Assembly (NCBI GenBank): GCA_903856805.1 | Contig: CAIOCZ010000041.1 | Location: 1 to 60,359, forward strand | DNA length: 60,359 nucleotides | Source: an uncultured cyanobacterium | GTDB lineage: Bacteria > Cyanobacteriota > Cyanobacteriia > PCC-6307 > Cyanobiaceae | Direction of reading: 5' to 3' | Shown: in pieces, positions 26,509 to 34,555 of the stretch | Numbering within the stretch: position 1 is the stretch's first letter | How the letters are laid out: every line of letters begins with the position of its first letter | Made by a program: the position numbers and the translations under genes | The notes under the pieces: model-generated | What the model was told of the DNA's origin: nothing | The model's input: only the letters and a program-made list of their open reading frames with translations | The model's database searches: none

Positions 26509-27075
26509 ATGAGCCTGCTGGCCCTCTATGCCGCCGATGGCCGCACCCCCGCGCGCGCCACCCTGGTCACGGACACGCCTGAACGGATTCAGGCCGAACT
26601 GGCCGCCCGCGGCATTCGCTTTGAGCGCTGGCCCGCCCGGGCTTCCCTGCCAGCGGAGGCGGAGCCGTCCCAGATCCTCGCCGCCTATGGCCCTGAAATT
26701 GCTCGGGTTCAAGCCAGTGGCGGCTATGAAACCGTGGACGCCATTCGGCTGACACCGGACCATCCCGACCGGGTGGCCCTACGGCAGAAGTTCCTGGCTG
26801 AGCACACCCACAGCGAAGACGAGGTGCGGTTGTTCGTGGAAGGACGGGGCCTGTTCTGCCTGCATTTAGGCGACGAGGTCGCCCAGGTCCTGTGTGAACA
26901 GGACGACTGGATCTCGGTACCGGCAGGCACGCGCCACTGGTTCGATATGGGCCCAGAACCGGCCTTCTGTGCCCTGCGTTTTTTCAACAATCCCGAAGGC
27001 TGGGTCGCCACCTTCAGCGGCGATCCGATTGCGGAGCGCTTTCCCCGCATCGATGAACTCCCGGAACCATCCTGA
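26509..27075 (+). CDS. mtnD: Acireductone dioxygenase (cupin), methionine salvage
   Basis: A 188-residue metal-dependent dioxygenase that cleaves acireductone to formate and the keto acid precursor of methionine (Fe2+ form). Metal ligands His99, His101 and Glu105 are in EHTHSEDEVRLFVEGRGLF and His143 is in SVPAGTRHWFDMG. It lacks an N-terminal signal and has full family length. No other methionine salvage gene is in the window. Confidence 0.93.
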   Translation: MSLLALYAADGRTPARATLVTDTPERIQAELAARGIRFERWPARASLPAEAEPSQILAAYGPEIARVQASGGYETVDAIRLTPDHPDRVALRQKFLAEHTHSEDEVRLFVEGRGLFCLHLGDEVAQVLCEQDDWISVPAGTRHWFDMGPEPAFCALRFFNNPEGWVATFSGDPIAERFPRIDELPEPS

Positions 27076-27211
27076 CGTAGGTGTCGCTGCGCGCGATTGT
27101 TAAAAAAGACAAGTGCCCATGGCCACAGCATGGACCCACTCCAGGGAAGGGACTTCCCCTTAGCTGCGCCGCTCGTCAACAACATTTGCGCCATTCGCCA
27201 TGCCCAAAAGC

Positions 27212-27239
27212 TTGCCTCAATCGATCTGCTGGATAAGAT
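27212..27239 (+). promoter_or_regulatory. Sigma70-type promoter of the first cyAbrB gene
   Basis: TTGCCT (27212-27217) and TAAGAT (27234-27239) are separated by 16 bp and sit 27 bp before the cyAbrB ATG, with no other gene between. Spacing and sequence fit a housekeeping sigma factor promoter with a short 5' leader. Confidence 0.55.
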
Positions 27240-27266
27240 AGAGACGCAGGTCACACCCACCAACCC

Positions 27267-27644
27267 ATGCTTACTGGATCCGAACTACTTGCCAAAGTCA
27301 AGGAACTCGGCGATGTGTCCAAGTCGGAGCTTGTGCGGAGCTGTGGCTACGTGAGCACCAAGAAGGACGGCAGCGAGCGGCTCAACTTCACCGCCTTCTA
27401 TGAAGCCCTGCTGGAAGCCAAGGGCGTGAGCCTGGGTGAAACCGTCGGAACCGGCAGGCCTGGACGCAAATTGAGCTTCATCACCAAGGTGCAGTTCAAC
27501 GGCAACCTGATGGTGGGCAAAGGCTATACGGCCCAGCTGGGCCTCAAGCCTGGCGACGAATTCGAAATCAAGCTGGGTCGCAAGCAAGTGCGACTGGTTC
27601 CCGCTGGAGCCATTGACGAAGACGCGATCGAGACCGCGGCCTGA
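27267..27644 (+). CDS. cyAbrB family transcriptional regulator (copy 1)
   Basis: A 125-residue protein with MLTGSELLAKVKELGDVSKS and RSCGYVSTKKDGSERLNFTA at the N-terminus and the AbrB-like DNA-binding fold at the C-terminus (GYTAQLGLKPGDEFEIKLG, then RKQVRLVPAG). cyAbrB proteins are global, nucleoid-associated-like regulators of carbon/nitrogen genes in cyanobacteria. A close paralog lies at 55239. It is monocistronic: promoter at 27212 and a structured hairpin 47 bp past the stop. Confidence 0.93.
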   Translation: MLTGSELLAKVKELGDVSKSELVRSCGYVSTKKDGSERLNFTAFYEALLEAKGVSLGETVGTGRPGRKLSFITKVQFNGNLMVGKGYTAQLGLKPGDEFEIKLGRKQVRLVPAGAIDEDAIETAA

Positions 27645-27691
27645 CCTGTCCAGGGAACAATCCCACGCAGCCCGAGGGACATCACAGCTCA

Positions 27692-27736
27692 GGGCTCCTG
27701 AAGCACAGCCTTCCAAGGCAATGTCTTTAGGAGCCC
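27692..27736 (+). terminator. Two-level hairpin after cyAbrB copy 1
   Basis: GGGCTCCTGAAG (27692-27703) pairs with CTTTAGGAGCCC (27725-27736), 12 bp with one G-U pair. Its loop carries a second stem, GCCTT-CC-AAGGC (27708-27719). There is no T tract, so it may be a stability element or Rho-independent-like stop of the cyAbrB transcript rather than a classical terminator. Confidence 0.5.
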
Positions 27737-27784
27737 ATTCTGGGGAGGGACCCAGTCTGGTTTATTCCCTGAAAGTGACGGGGG

Positions 27785-27937
27785 ATCGCCACCCTGGGCG
27801 ACCTCGTGATTGCGGCCTTTGAGGTGCGGATCTGCTCCTCGTTCGAGACCCAGGAGAGGCGGCCGCTGCGCCCCGCGTCATCTCCATTAGTATTCGATCA
27901 TCATTTCAAGGACGCGGGCGGCTCCGGCATGCCCTGA
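27785..27937 (+). pseudogene. Possible small gene remnant
   Basis: After an in-frame TGA, a 50-codon open stretch reads IATLGDLVIAAFEVRICSSF and ends at 27937. The first dozen residues look protein-like (a helix with hydrophobic spacing), while the second half does not, and there is no clear start codon other than GTG at 27806. It could be the ruined end or start of a lost small gene. Otherwise the stretch 27645-27978 holds only the hairpin described above. Confidence 0.2.
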
Positions 27938-27978
27938 GCCCTTGTTCGCCCCGCGCAGTCCGCAGGCGTGTTGTCCCG

Positions 27979-28359
27979 ATGCCCATTTCCCTTCAACGGC
28001 CTCCCTCGATCCGTCCGTTCCTGACCGCCTTGGTGGGTCTGGCGACGTTCGCGGCCATGGCAGTGGCGCAGATCGCCCCCGCAGCTGCCCAACAAAAGGG
28101 CTACGGCCAGACCCTCGGCACCACGCCCCTGGAGCAGCAGATCTATGACGGAGGCTCCGGTGGCCCCCCTAAAGGCTCCTCCCTGCTGGATTCCACCAAC
28201 CCGATCGACCTGATGCAGAAGCTGCGTCGGGCCACCGCCATGGACGACGCCACCTCACCGTCCAGTGCCATTGATCAGGCCCTCAAGGACCTGGATTCCC
28301 AGTCGGCTTCGCCAACGGCGTCCTCCTCGGCGTCACCCCGGCCCCTGATCGTCCCCTGA
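27979..28359 (+). CDS. Small exported protein of unknown function
   Basis: 126 residues. Residues 1-38 form a signal peptide: basic start, hydrophobic FLTALVGLATFAAMAVAQIA, and a likely cleavage after APAAA. The mature part is short, Gly/Ser/Pro-rich and low in complexity at its end (SPTASSSASPRP). I do not recognise the family. The last 77 bp overlap the convergent TPR gene. Confidence 0.6.
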   Translation: MPISLQRPPSIRPFLTALVGLATFAAMAVAQIAPAAAQQKGYGQTLGTTPLEQQIYDGGSGGPPKGSSLLDSTNPIDLMQKLRRATAMDDATSPSSAIDQALKDLDSQSASPTASSSASPRPLIVP

Positions 28360-29176
28360 GCGAGCCCAGTCCCCAGGCGTTCTCGAGCCGATCCAACACG
28401 GGGTCTCGCCCCCCGTTCCCTCCGCCCCGCCGGCGGGCCTGCACCAGGGCGGCCTTGGCGATCTGGTCATCGCCGCTTGCCTGCGACAGCAGCGCCAGCG
28501 CAATCAGGGGCCGTTGGTCCTGGGGAAAGGTCCGCGCCAGTTCCAGGTAGGTCTGGCGGGCCCCGTCGACCTGGTGGCGCCGCTGTTGCAGCACCGCCAG
28601 CAACAGGCCCAGGTCGACGGCTTCCGGGCGCAGTTCCGGCGCCCGGGCCTGGGTGTAGGCCTGGCGCACCTGGGCTTCGGCCTCCGCGCCTTGGCCCCGT
28701 TGCAGCTTCAGCAGCGTTAACAGTTCAAGGCTCTCGATCTGCCCCGGATGGCGGTTGAGAATCTGGCGCAGTTCCCGCTCCGCTCCCGCGTCATCCTTCT
28801 GGTCTCGACGCAACTGCGCTAGCAGCAGCCGAAGCGGCCAGCGCTCCGGTTCCCGATCCGCCTGGATTTCCAGCCGTGCGATCGCCTCCGGGGTCCGTTG
28901 CAGTCCGAGCAGCAGTTCCAGCAGCCGTTGCTGATCGGCAGGGCTGGCTTCCTGGTGATCCGCCCGCCAGCGCAGCCGCTGCGCCTCCCGCTCCAGCAGG
29001 CGGTGCTGGGGATCCGGCGTCCTTGGGCCCTCCCTGTGGCTCCCCAGCCACCAGCCCCCCATCGCCAGCAACAGGCCGGCGCTCCCGGCCAACGCCAGTC
29101 CCCAGGTCCGACCGGAGTCCTGCCCGGGGTCAGGGCGATGACGGGGCGGTGGCATCGGTGGCGTTGGGGTGGCCAT
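28283..29176 (-). CDS. Membrane-anchored TPR-repeat protein
   Basis: 297 residues with a Pro-rich cytoplasmic start, one transmembrane segment (WGLALAGSAGLLLAMGGWWL, residues about 25-44) and then helical repeats in TPR spacing, e.g. LLELLLGLQRTPEAIARLEI, DDAGAERELRQILNRHPGQI and GARQTYLELARTFPQDQRPL. Such proteins scaffold complexes at the membrane; the partner is unknown. I chose ATG 29176 because the 52 upstream codons lack family features. It is divergent from the 29280 gene and convergent-overlapping with 27979. Confidence 0.75.
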   Translation of the reverse strand: MATPTPPMPPPRHRPDPGQDSGRTWGLALAGSAGLLLAMGGWWLGSHREGPRTPDPQHRLLEREAQRLRWRADHQEASPADQQRLLELLLGLQRTPEAIARLEIQADREPERWPLRLLLAQLRRDQKDDAGAERELRQILNRHPGQIESLELLTLLKLQRGQGAEAEAQVRQAYTQARAPELRPEAVDLGLLLAVLQQRRHQVDGARQTYLELARTFPQDQRPLIALALLSQASGDDQIAKAALVQARRRGGGNGGRDPVLDRLENAWGLGSLRGRSGAGVTPRRTPLAKPTGNPGP

Positions 29177-29279
29177 GGCCCCGAGTCTGGCCTGATCCCC
29201 GTATTTCCAGTGCTGGCTACATTGGCCCCGACGCGTTTCCGGACGTCCCTTGCCCCCGTTGGGGTTCCTGCCCTTTCCC

Positions 29280-30107
29280 ATGCGCCAACACCCCATTTCC
29301 CCGGTCACCGAGCCGTTGCAGTACCGGGCCATCGGAGTGGTGCGCGGTCAGTACGTCCCCGCCGATGCCGATCAGCTCACCCGGGGGGTGATTCAGACCG
29401 CTGACGGGTGTGAGCTGGAGGCCGTGGTGTTGGGTCGCCTGCTCACGTTGATGCGGCGCCATCTGGATTTGGAGGTACCGCATCTCTGGGTGGTGTACCC
29501 CCGTTCACGGGAGGAGCAGCACCTGCACCTGCAATTGGTGGGGGTCTGGGAGCCGAGCACCCTGGCGTCCGGGGAAGCTGCGGCGCTCGCGAGGCCTGGG
29601 GACCCCGCCGAGGAGGCGTTAGAGGTCGCGACGGCAGTAACAGGCGAGGGAACGGAGGATGGGGCGGTGACGGATGCCCTGCCGGAAGGCGACGACTATT
29701 TCTCCGTCCGCGGTGAATTGATCTTTACCCGGCCGGAAACCGGCGAGCTGGTGGTGAAGGTGCGCCAGCAGCCCCGCGCCGACGGTAGCCGGCCAGTTCC
29801 CTTCAAGCTGCAGCTGCGGGGCGAAGTTCCCCTGGAGCATCTGCGTCATTTCGTCTCCCTGGATCTGCGGCGCCAGGGGCAGCAGCTCCAGCTCGAGCGC
29901 TGTGAAGTGGTGGCGCCCTTGGCCCAGCGCGGCAACCGCGGCGGCAAGGGCCGCAAGGGCGGAGCCAATGCTGGCGGTGGGAGTGGCGGTGGCGGTGGAA
30001 GTGGAAGTGGGAAAGGGAGTCGCGGTGGGGAGCGAAAGGCCTCCGATGGATCCTCTGCCGAGCGGCCCCGTCCCCACAGCAAGGCCATCAGTCGCCCGGG
30101 GCGCTGA
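29280..30107 (+). CDS. Conserved cyanobacterial hypothetical protein with Gly-rich tail
   Basis: 275 residues. A structured first part contains PLQYRAIGVVRGQYVPADAD, LEVPHLWVVYPRSREEQHLH and, after an acidic linker, FSVRGELIFTRPETGELVVK and KLQLRGEVPLEHLRHFVSLD. This looks like an OB/beta-barrel-type repeat (inference). The C-terminal 60 residues are Gly/Ser/Lys/Arg-rich and disordered, suggesting nucleic acid contact. Function not recognised. It precedes the HEAGH protein gene by 1 bp. Confidence 0.65.
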   Translation: MRQHPISPVTEPLQYRAIGVVRGQYVPADADQLTRGVIQTADGCELEAVVLGRLLTLMRRHLDLEVPHLWVVYPRSREEQHLHLQLVGVWEPSTLASGEAAALARPGDPAEEALEVATAVTGEGTEDGAVTDALPEGDDYFSVRGELIFTRPETGELVVKVRQQPRADGSRPVPFKLQLRGEVPLEHLRHFVSLDLRRQGQQLQLERCEVVAPLAQRGNRGGKGRKGGANAGGGSGGGGGSGSGKGSRGGERKASDGSSAERPRPHSKAISRPGR

Positions 30108-30108
30108 G

Positions 30109-30759
30109 ATGGATGGCCCCTTCACCGCTGGGCTGGCGGTGCTGCTGGTGAGCCTGTTGGCGGTGGTCGGGCCGCTGCTGGGGCTCTCGCCTTGGATCAT
30201 CAGCCTCTTCGCCGCCCTGGCCCTCGGCTCCCTCACCCTGGATGCGGCCCGTTACGGCGGCCGCGGCGGTCATGTGCTGGCCGAAGCCCTGCCGGGCGGG
30301 GAGGCCCGCCTGCGCCGCATCGCGGTCCATGAGGCCGGCCATCATTTGGTGGCCACGGTCGAGGCCCTGCCGGTTCGGCGGGTGCTGGTGGGCAGCCTGG
30401 CCTGCCTGCGGGCGGGCCTGGGCAGCGGGGGCAGCACCGAATTTGAGCCGCCCGCCAGTGTGCGCTTGCCGGCGGAGGAGCTGCGCCGCTGGAGTCGGGT
30501 GCTGCAGGCCGGCATGGTGGCCGAGCAGGTGATCTACGGCGATAGCCAGGGCGGTGCCGATGACCGCGCCCTGCTGGGTCGCCTCTGGGGGCTCTCGGGC
30601 TTTGATGTGGAGACGGCCCAGCGGGAACAACGACGGGCCCGCCGGGAGGTGGAGCAGGCCCTTCGATCGCAGCAGCCGGCCCTGGAGGCGGAGGCCGAGC
30701 GGCTGGTGCGCCTGGCCCCCCGCCTAGGCCGTCCCGCCCCCACGTCCGTCTCCCCCTGA
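30109..30759 (+). CDS. FtsH-like zinc peptidase-domain membrane protein lacking AAA domain
   Basis: 216 residues. Two hydrophobic helices (about 8-25 and 28-46) are followed by a domain with the zinc motif HEAGHHLVATVEALPVRRV (HEAGH at 74-78) and a later AGMVAEQVIYGDSQGGADD, corresponding to the FtsH/M41 peptidase helix that supplies the third metal ligand. The AAA ATPase present in FtsH is absent, as in other small cyanobacterial and plastid FtsH-like proteins. Whether it is proteolytically active is not known. It sits 6 bp ahead of larC. Confidence 0.75.
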   Translation: MDGPFTAGLAVLLVSLLAVVGPLLGLSPWIISLFAALALGSLTLDAARYGGRGGHVLAEALPGGEARLRRIAVHEAGHHLVATVEALPVRRVLVGSLACLRAGLGSGGSTEFEPPASVRLPAEELRRWSRVLQAGMVAEQVIYGDSQGGADDRALLGRLWGLSGFDVETAQREQRRARREVEQALRSQQPALEAEAERLVRLAPRLGRPAPTSVSP

Positions 30760-30765
30760 GCGTCC

Positions 30766-32007
30766 ATGGCCCTGGTCTTGCTCGACGCCCCCACGGGCTT
30801 AGCCGGCAACATGCTGCTGGCGGCCCTGTTGGACCTGGGGTTGCCCGAGAGCGCCATCCATGGGCCCCTGGCGGCCCTGGGTCTCGAGGGACGCTACCGG
30901 CTCCAGCTGGAGGAGCGCCGCAGCGCTGGTCTGCGCGGACTTCACCTGGCGGTGGAGTCGTTGGAGCGGGAGCCGCCGCATCGCCACTGGCGAGACCTGC
31001 GTTCCCTGCTGATCGCGTCTGCCCTGGAGCCCCGCCTGCGGGAGCGGGTTCTGGCGGTGTTCGGTCTGCTGGCAGAGGCCGAGGCGGCGGTTCACGGTCA
31101 CCCGCCCGAGCAGGTGCACTTCCATGAGGTGGGTGCCCTGGATGCCCTGGTGGACATCGTGGGCGTGTGCGCTGGCCTGCTCCACTTCGACGTGGACACC
31201 CTGATCTGCACCGTGCCGCCGGCGGGGCACGGCAGCGTGGCCACCGCCCATGGCTGGCTGCCCGTGCCGGCCCCCGCCGTCCTGGAGATCGCCCGGAGCC
31301 GGGGGATTCCCCTGGCCTCCAGCGGAACCTTTCCCCCCGGGGAACTCACCACCCCCACGGGCCTGGCCTTGGTGGCCTGTTGGGCCGCGAGCTTCGGCCC
31401 TGCTCCGGCGGCGATCCCCCAGCAGATCGGGGTGGGGCTGGGCAGCCGCGCCCTGGATCGTCCCAATCTGCTGCGGCTGGTGTTGGCCCGGCCGGTGGAG
31501 GGGGCTGATCCCCTGGCGGCGGACGGGGACCTGGCGGGCCCTGGGGAGCGGCCGGAGCCGCTGCTGCTCCAGCAGGCCCAGATCGACGACGCCAGCGCCG
31601 AAGACCTGGCCTTCCTGGCCGAGGCCCTGCGGCAGGCCGGCGCCGTGGAGGTGTTCAGCCAGGCCATCCTGATGAAGAAGGGGCGCCCCGGAACCCTGCT
31701 CAGCGCCCTGGTGCCCCCGGACCTGGCCCCGCAGCTGCGGGCCGTCTGGTGGCGCCATGGCACCACCCTGGGGGTGCGTGAGCAGCGGCAGGAGCGCTGG
31801 CGGTTGCCCCGGGAGAGTTTCACCCTCGCCACCCCGCTTGGGGTGGTGCGTCTCAAGCGGGCTTGGCTGCCGGGGGGCGGCGAGCGCTGCAAGCCGGAAT
31901 ATGAGGATCTGGCGGCCCTGGCCCATCACCATGGGGTGTCCCTGCAGCAGGTGCGAGCTGTTGTGGCGGAGAGCATGGCAGGGGCGACCATGGAGTCGAG
32001 GCCATGA
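30766..32007 (+). CDS. larC: LarC-like nickel-pincer cofactor protein
   Basis: A 413-residue member of the LarC (DUF111) family. In lactobacilli LarC inserts nickel into the pyridinium bisthiocarboxylate pincer cofactor. Family motifs are DAPTGLAGNMLLAALLDLG at the N-terminus (usually DxxxGxAGDM, here Asn replaces the Asp), QVHFHEVGALDALVDIVG, TPTGLALVACWA and IDDASAEDLAFLAEALRQAG. No larA, larB or larE gene is in view, so the client enzyme is unknown. The gene is tightly packed with the HEAGH gene upstream. Confidence 0.88.
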   Translation: MALVLLDAPTGLAGNMLLAALLDLGLPESAIHGPLAALGLEGRYRLQLEERRSAGLRGLHLAVESLEREPPHRHWRDLRSLLIASALEPRLRERVLAVFGLLAEAEAAVHGHPPEQVHFHEVGALDALVDIVGVCAGLLHFDVDTLICTVPPAGHGSVATAHGWLPVPAPAVLEIARSRGIPLASSGTFPPGELTTPTGLALVACWAASFGPAPAAIPQQIGVGLGSRALDRPNLLRLVLARPVEGADPLAADGDLAGPGERPEPLLLQQAQIDDASAEDLAFLAEALRQAGAVEVFSQAILMKKGRPGTLLSALVPPDLAPQLRAVWWRHGTTLGVREQRQERWRLPRESFTLATPLGVVRLKRAWLPGGGERCKPEYEDLAALAHHHGVSLQQVRAVVAESMAGATMESRP

Positions 32008-32047
32008 CTCCCTTGGCCATGAATCCCGTTGCCAGGAACGAGCTGCC

Positions 32048-33268
32048 ATGAACTTTGCGATGCCATCGCGGCTGTTCGAACCTCTGCGGAAGCGACTGCG
32101 GGCCCTGGACCAGGCCAGTCGACAGCTCAGTCGCCAGGTCAGTCGGCAGATCGGTAGCCGCTCGATCGCCCTGCTGGCCCGCCTGCCCCGGCTCCCCCAA
32201 GGGACCCTTCCAGCCCAGGCCCCGGCCTGGTTGCAGTACCTGCGTCGGGGGCCTGGCCCCGAGCTGCTGGGGCGTTGGGCGGCCTGGCGGCCCCCGGCGT
32301 GGGTGCCCCGGCGGCTGCCGGGCGGCCTCAAGCCGCTGGTCACCATGGTGAGCTTCGGCTTCGTGCTGGCCACCCTGCTGGGTCAACGCAACCAGCTGCT
32401 GCAGTTCAACCTGGATCTGCAGGGGGGCCTCTGGCTGGTGCTGGGGATGGGCTTCAGCCTGCTCAGCCTGGTGGTGAACGGCGTGGCCTGGGATGTGATC
32501 CTCCACTGGCTGGGGCTGCGTCCGCGCCTGGCGGCCACGGTGGCGTTGCATGTGACCACCAACCTGCGCAAATACCTGCCGGGCGGCATCTGGCATCTGG
32601 CCAGCAGGGTCCAGAGCCTCCGCAGTGGCACGGGGCCCGTGGCCCAACCGAGTGGGACCGCGGGGGCCCTGGTGGCCGTGTTGCTCGATCCACTGCTGAT
32701 GGCCGTGGCGGCCCTGATGCTGGTGCCCGCAGGCGGGTGGCAGAACGGCCTGGCCCTGGTGGCGTTGCTGCCCTTGGCCTTGCTGTTGCCCCGTTGGTTC
32801 CAGCCCTTGCTCCGCCGGCTCGAACAACGGCGGGCCCGCAGCCTCGGCCTGGAGCAGGAGCTGGTTCACGACCTCCAGACCCTGCCGCCACCGTCCCTGG
32901 ATCGGTACCCCCTGGAACCGCTGCTGGCGGAGCTGTGCTTCGTGGTGATGCGTTTCGCCGGGTTCGCCTGTTGTGTGTTCGCCTTTGATCTGCAGACGTC
33001 CCTGGAGTGGCCCACCTGGTTGGCGGGCTTTGCCCTGGCCTGGACCGTGGGCCTGGTCGTTCCCGGCGCCCCCGGGGGCCTGGGGGTGTTCGAGGCGGTG
33101 CTGCTGCTGCGGCTGGGGGTGGTGCTGCCGGCGGCTCCGGTGCTGGCGGTGGCCTTCAGCTATCGATTGATCGCCACCGTGGCCGACTTGCTGGGGGCCG
33201 TTCTCGTGGGTCTGGATGAACGGTTGGAGCGCCGGTTGGCCCTGCGAGGGGTTAGGGATTCTCAATAG
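32048..33268 (+). CDS. Flippase-like integral membrane protein (UPF0104/LPG-synthase TM type)
   Basis: 406 residues. A basic, Arg-rich N-terminal 90 residues precede about eight hydrophobic segments. The family marks are LHVTTNLRKYLPGGIWHLASR (conserved YLPG) and GLVVPGAPGGLGVFEAVLLL (conserved PGGxGxxE), as in lysylphosphatidylglycerol synthase membrane domains and glycolipid flippase-like proteins. The catalytic transferase domain of MprF is absent. Substrate unknown. Confidence 0.82.
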   Translation: MNFAMPSRLFEPLRKRLRALDQASRQLSRQVSRQIGSRSIALLARLPRLPQGTLPAQAPAWLQYLRRGPGPELLGRWAAWRPPAWVPRRLPGGLKPLVTMVSFGFVLATLLGQRNQLLQFNLDLQGGLWLVLGMGFSLLSLVVNGVAWDVILHWLGLRPRLAATVALHVTTNLRKYLPGGIWHLASRVQSLRSGTGPVAQPSGTAGALVAVLLDPLLMAVAALMLVPAGGWQNGLALVALLPLALLLPRWFQPLLRRLEQRRARSLGLEQELVHDLQTLPPPSLDRYPLEPLLAELCFVVMRFAGFACCVFAFDLQTSLEWPTWLAGFALAWTVGLVVPGAPGGLGVFEAVLLLRLGVVLPAAPVLAVAFSYRLIATVADLLGAVLVGLDERLERRLALRGVRDSQ

Positions 33269-33302
33269 GGTCCTAGTGTTGCGAAGCCCGTGGGGAGGTG
33301 CG

Positions 33303-33776
33303 GTGAGCCCGCCAACCGGCCCGGTCGAAACCCACGAACGGATCGGCCTGCGCAGCAGCCTGCGGGACCGGGGCCAGCGACTCACGCCCCAGCGCCAGCG
33401 GGTTTTAGGTCTGTTCGAGCAGATCGGAGAGGGGCGCCACCTGAGCGCGGAGGAGGTGCATCAGCGGTTGCTGGTCAGCGAGGAACGGGTGTCCCTGGCC
33501 ACGGTGTATCGAACCCTGCGGTTGCTGAGTTCGATGGGGCTGCTCCAGGAGCTGGAACTCAGCGAGGGCGGTCGACGGTTTGAGCTGGCGAGCGATGCCC
33601 ACCGGGACCATCACCATCTGGTGTGCGTGCGCTGCGGACGGACCGAGGAGTTCGAGAATCCGGCCGTGTTGGCGGCGGGGGCCACGGCGGCGGATGGGCT
33701 GGGGTTTCAGCTGCTCGACTGCGTGCTCAATGTGCGGGCGCTATGTCCGGACTGTGCGGCGTCCCCCAACGCCTGA
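33303..33776 (+). CDS. fur: Ferric uptake regulator Fur
   Basis: A 157-residue iron-responsive repressor. The winged helix contains LTPQRQRVLGLFEQIGEGRH and VSLATVYRTLRLLSSMGLLQ. The metal domain has HRDHHHLVCVRCGRTEEFEN and a C-terminal second CxxC (Cys108/111 and Cys148/151). Sequence around ELELSEGGRRFEL resembles cyanobacterial Fur more than Zur or PerR. I used the GTG at 33303. It lies directly upstream of a Crp-type regulator and close to futAB, consistent with iron control. Confidence 0.88.
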   Translation: MSPPTGPVETHERIGLRSSLRDRGQRLTPQRQRVLGLFEQIGEGRHLSAEEVHQRLLVSEERVSLATVYRTLRLLSSMGLLQELELSEGGRRFELASDAHRDHHHLVCVRCGRTEEFENPAVLAAGATAADGLGFQLLDCVLNVRALCPDCAASPNA

Positions 33777-33807
33777 GGGGCGGGCCGCTCGACCGGGCCC
33801 CTTGCTG

Positions 33808-33824
33808 TTGAGAATCGCTTGCAA
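33808..33824 (+). promoter_or_regulatory. Weak Fur-box-like dyad
   Basis: TGAGAAT-C-GCTTGCA (33809-33823) matches the 7-1-7 Fur consensus TGATAAT-N-ATTATCA at 9 of 14 positions. It lies in the 182-bp gap between fur and the Crp-type gene, 39 bp upstream of a better site. Confidence 0.35.
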
Positions 33825-33846
33825 AAAGGCGGGGGGCTTGTTTAGG

Positions 33847-33863
33847 TTGCGAGTCATTCGCAA
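33847..33863 (+). promoter_or_regulatory. Fur-box-like palindrome upstream of the Crp-type gene
   Basis: TTGCGAGTCATTCGCAA is a near-perfect palindrome (one mismatched pair) and matches TGATAAT-N-ATTATCA at 10 of 14 positions. It sits about 95 bp before the Crp-type gene start. Location beside fur and iron transport genes supports the assignment; it has not been scored against a matrix. Confidence 0.5.
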
Positions 33864-33958
33864 TAAGCCGGTTCGCCGGTCTGTCGCTCCTCGGCGCTGT
33901 CAGCGCCCGCCTGGTCGCCCCCCGTCCGCCCCCCGTCCTGTTCCGCTCGTCCGCTGCG

Positions 33959-34555
33959 ATGTCGTTCCGCTTGCTTCCTGATGACGCCGTTGCCGCCGTG
34001 CGGATGCCCCCCGGCCAGACGGTGCTCCTCGATCCCACCCTGCGCCCGGGGGGGAGTTGTCTGGAGGTGCTCGATGGGGTGGCCAGGGTGTATTGCCCCT
34101 GTGAGGAGACCGAGGGCATGACCCTGGCGTTCCTTCAGGCCGGAGATCAGCTGCGAACCGATCGCCTCTGCAGTGAAGGGGTGTGCGTGGAGGCCCTGAC
34201 CCCGCTTTGCTTCCGCAGCCTCAGCGAGCCCCGGCCCGGCGAGGGGTTCGATGCGGTGAATGAATGGACGCTCCAGTTGCTGCGCATCCGCCATCTGGGC
34301 AGTGCCGAGCAGCGCCTGCACGCCCTGTTGGCCCTGTTGGTCCGACGCCTGGGTCGGCGCTGCGGGGATTGGTGTGATCTGCCCTTCCGCCTCACCCATG
34401 AGCGGATCGGAGAACTGATCGGCACCACCAGGGTTACCACCACCCGGCTGATTTCCAGGATCCGGGCGGCCCAGCTGATCGAAGTGCCCAGCGGTGAGGC
34501 GGGTCTGCGCCTGGCCCCGGCCTTGGTGGAGTCGGCGCCGCTGGCGGCGGGCTGA
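33959..34555 (+). CDS. Crp/Fnr-family transcriptional regulator
   Basis: A 198-residue NtcA-type relative. A cyclic-nucleotide-binding-like beta roll (residues about 10-95, with PPGQTVLLDPTLRPGGSCLE) leads to a dimer helix and the winged HTH LTHERIGELIGTTRVTTTRL, where TTRVTTTR is the recognition helix typical of Crp/NtcA members. The effector pocket is not NtcA-like. Location between fur and futBA, behind Fur-box-like dyads, suggests a regulator of iron acquisition (inference). Its stop is directly followed by the futB stop on the other strand. Confidence 0.8.
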   Translation: MSFRLLPDDAVAAVRMPPGQTVLLDPTLRPGGSCLEVLDGVARVYCPCEETEGMTLAFLQAGDQLRTDRLCSEGVCVEALTPLCFRSLSEPRPGEGFDAVNEWTLQLLRIRHLGSAEQRLHALLALLVRRLGRRCGDWCDLPFRLTHERIGELIGTTRVTTTRLISRIRAAQLIEVPSGEAGLRLAPALVESAPLAAG

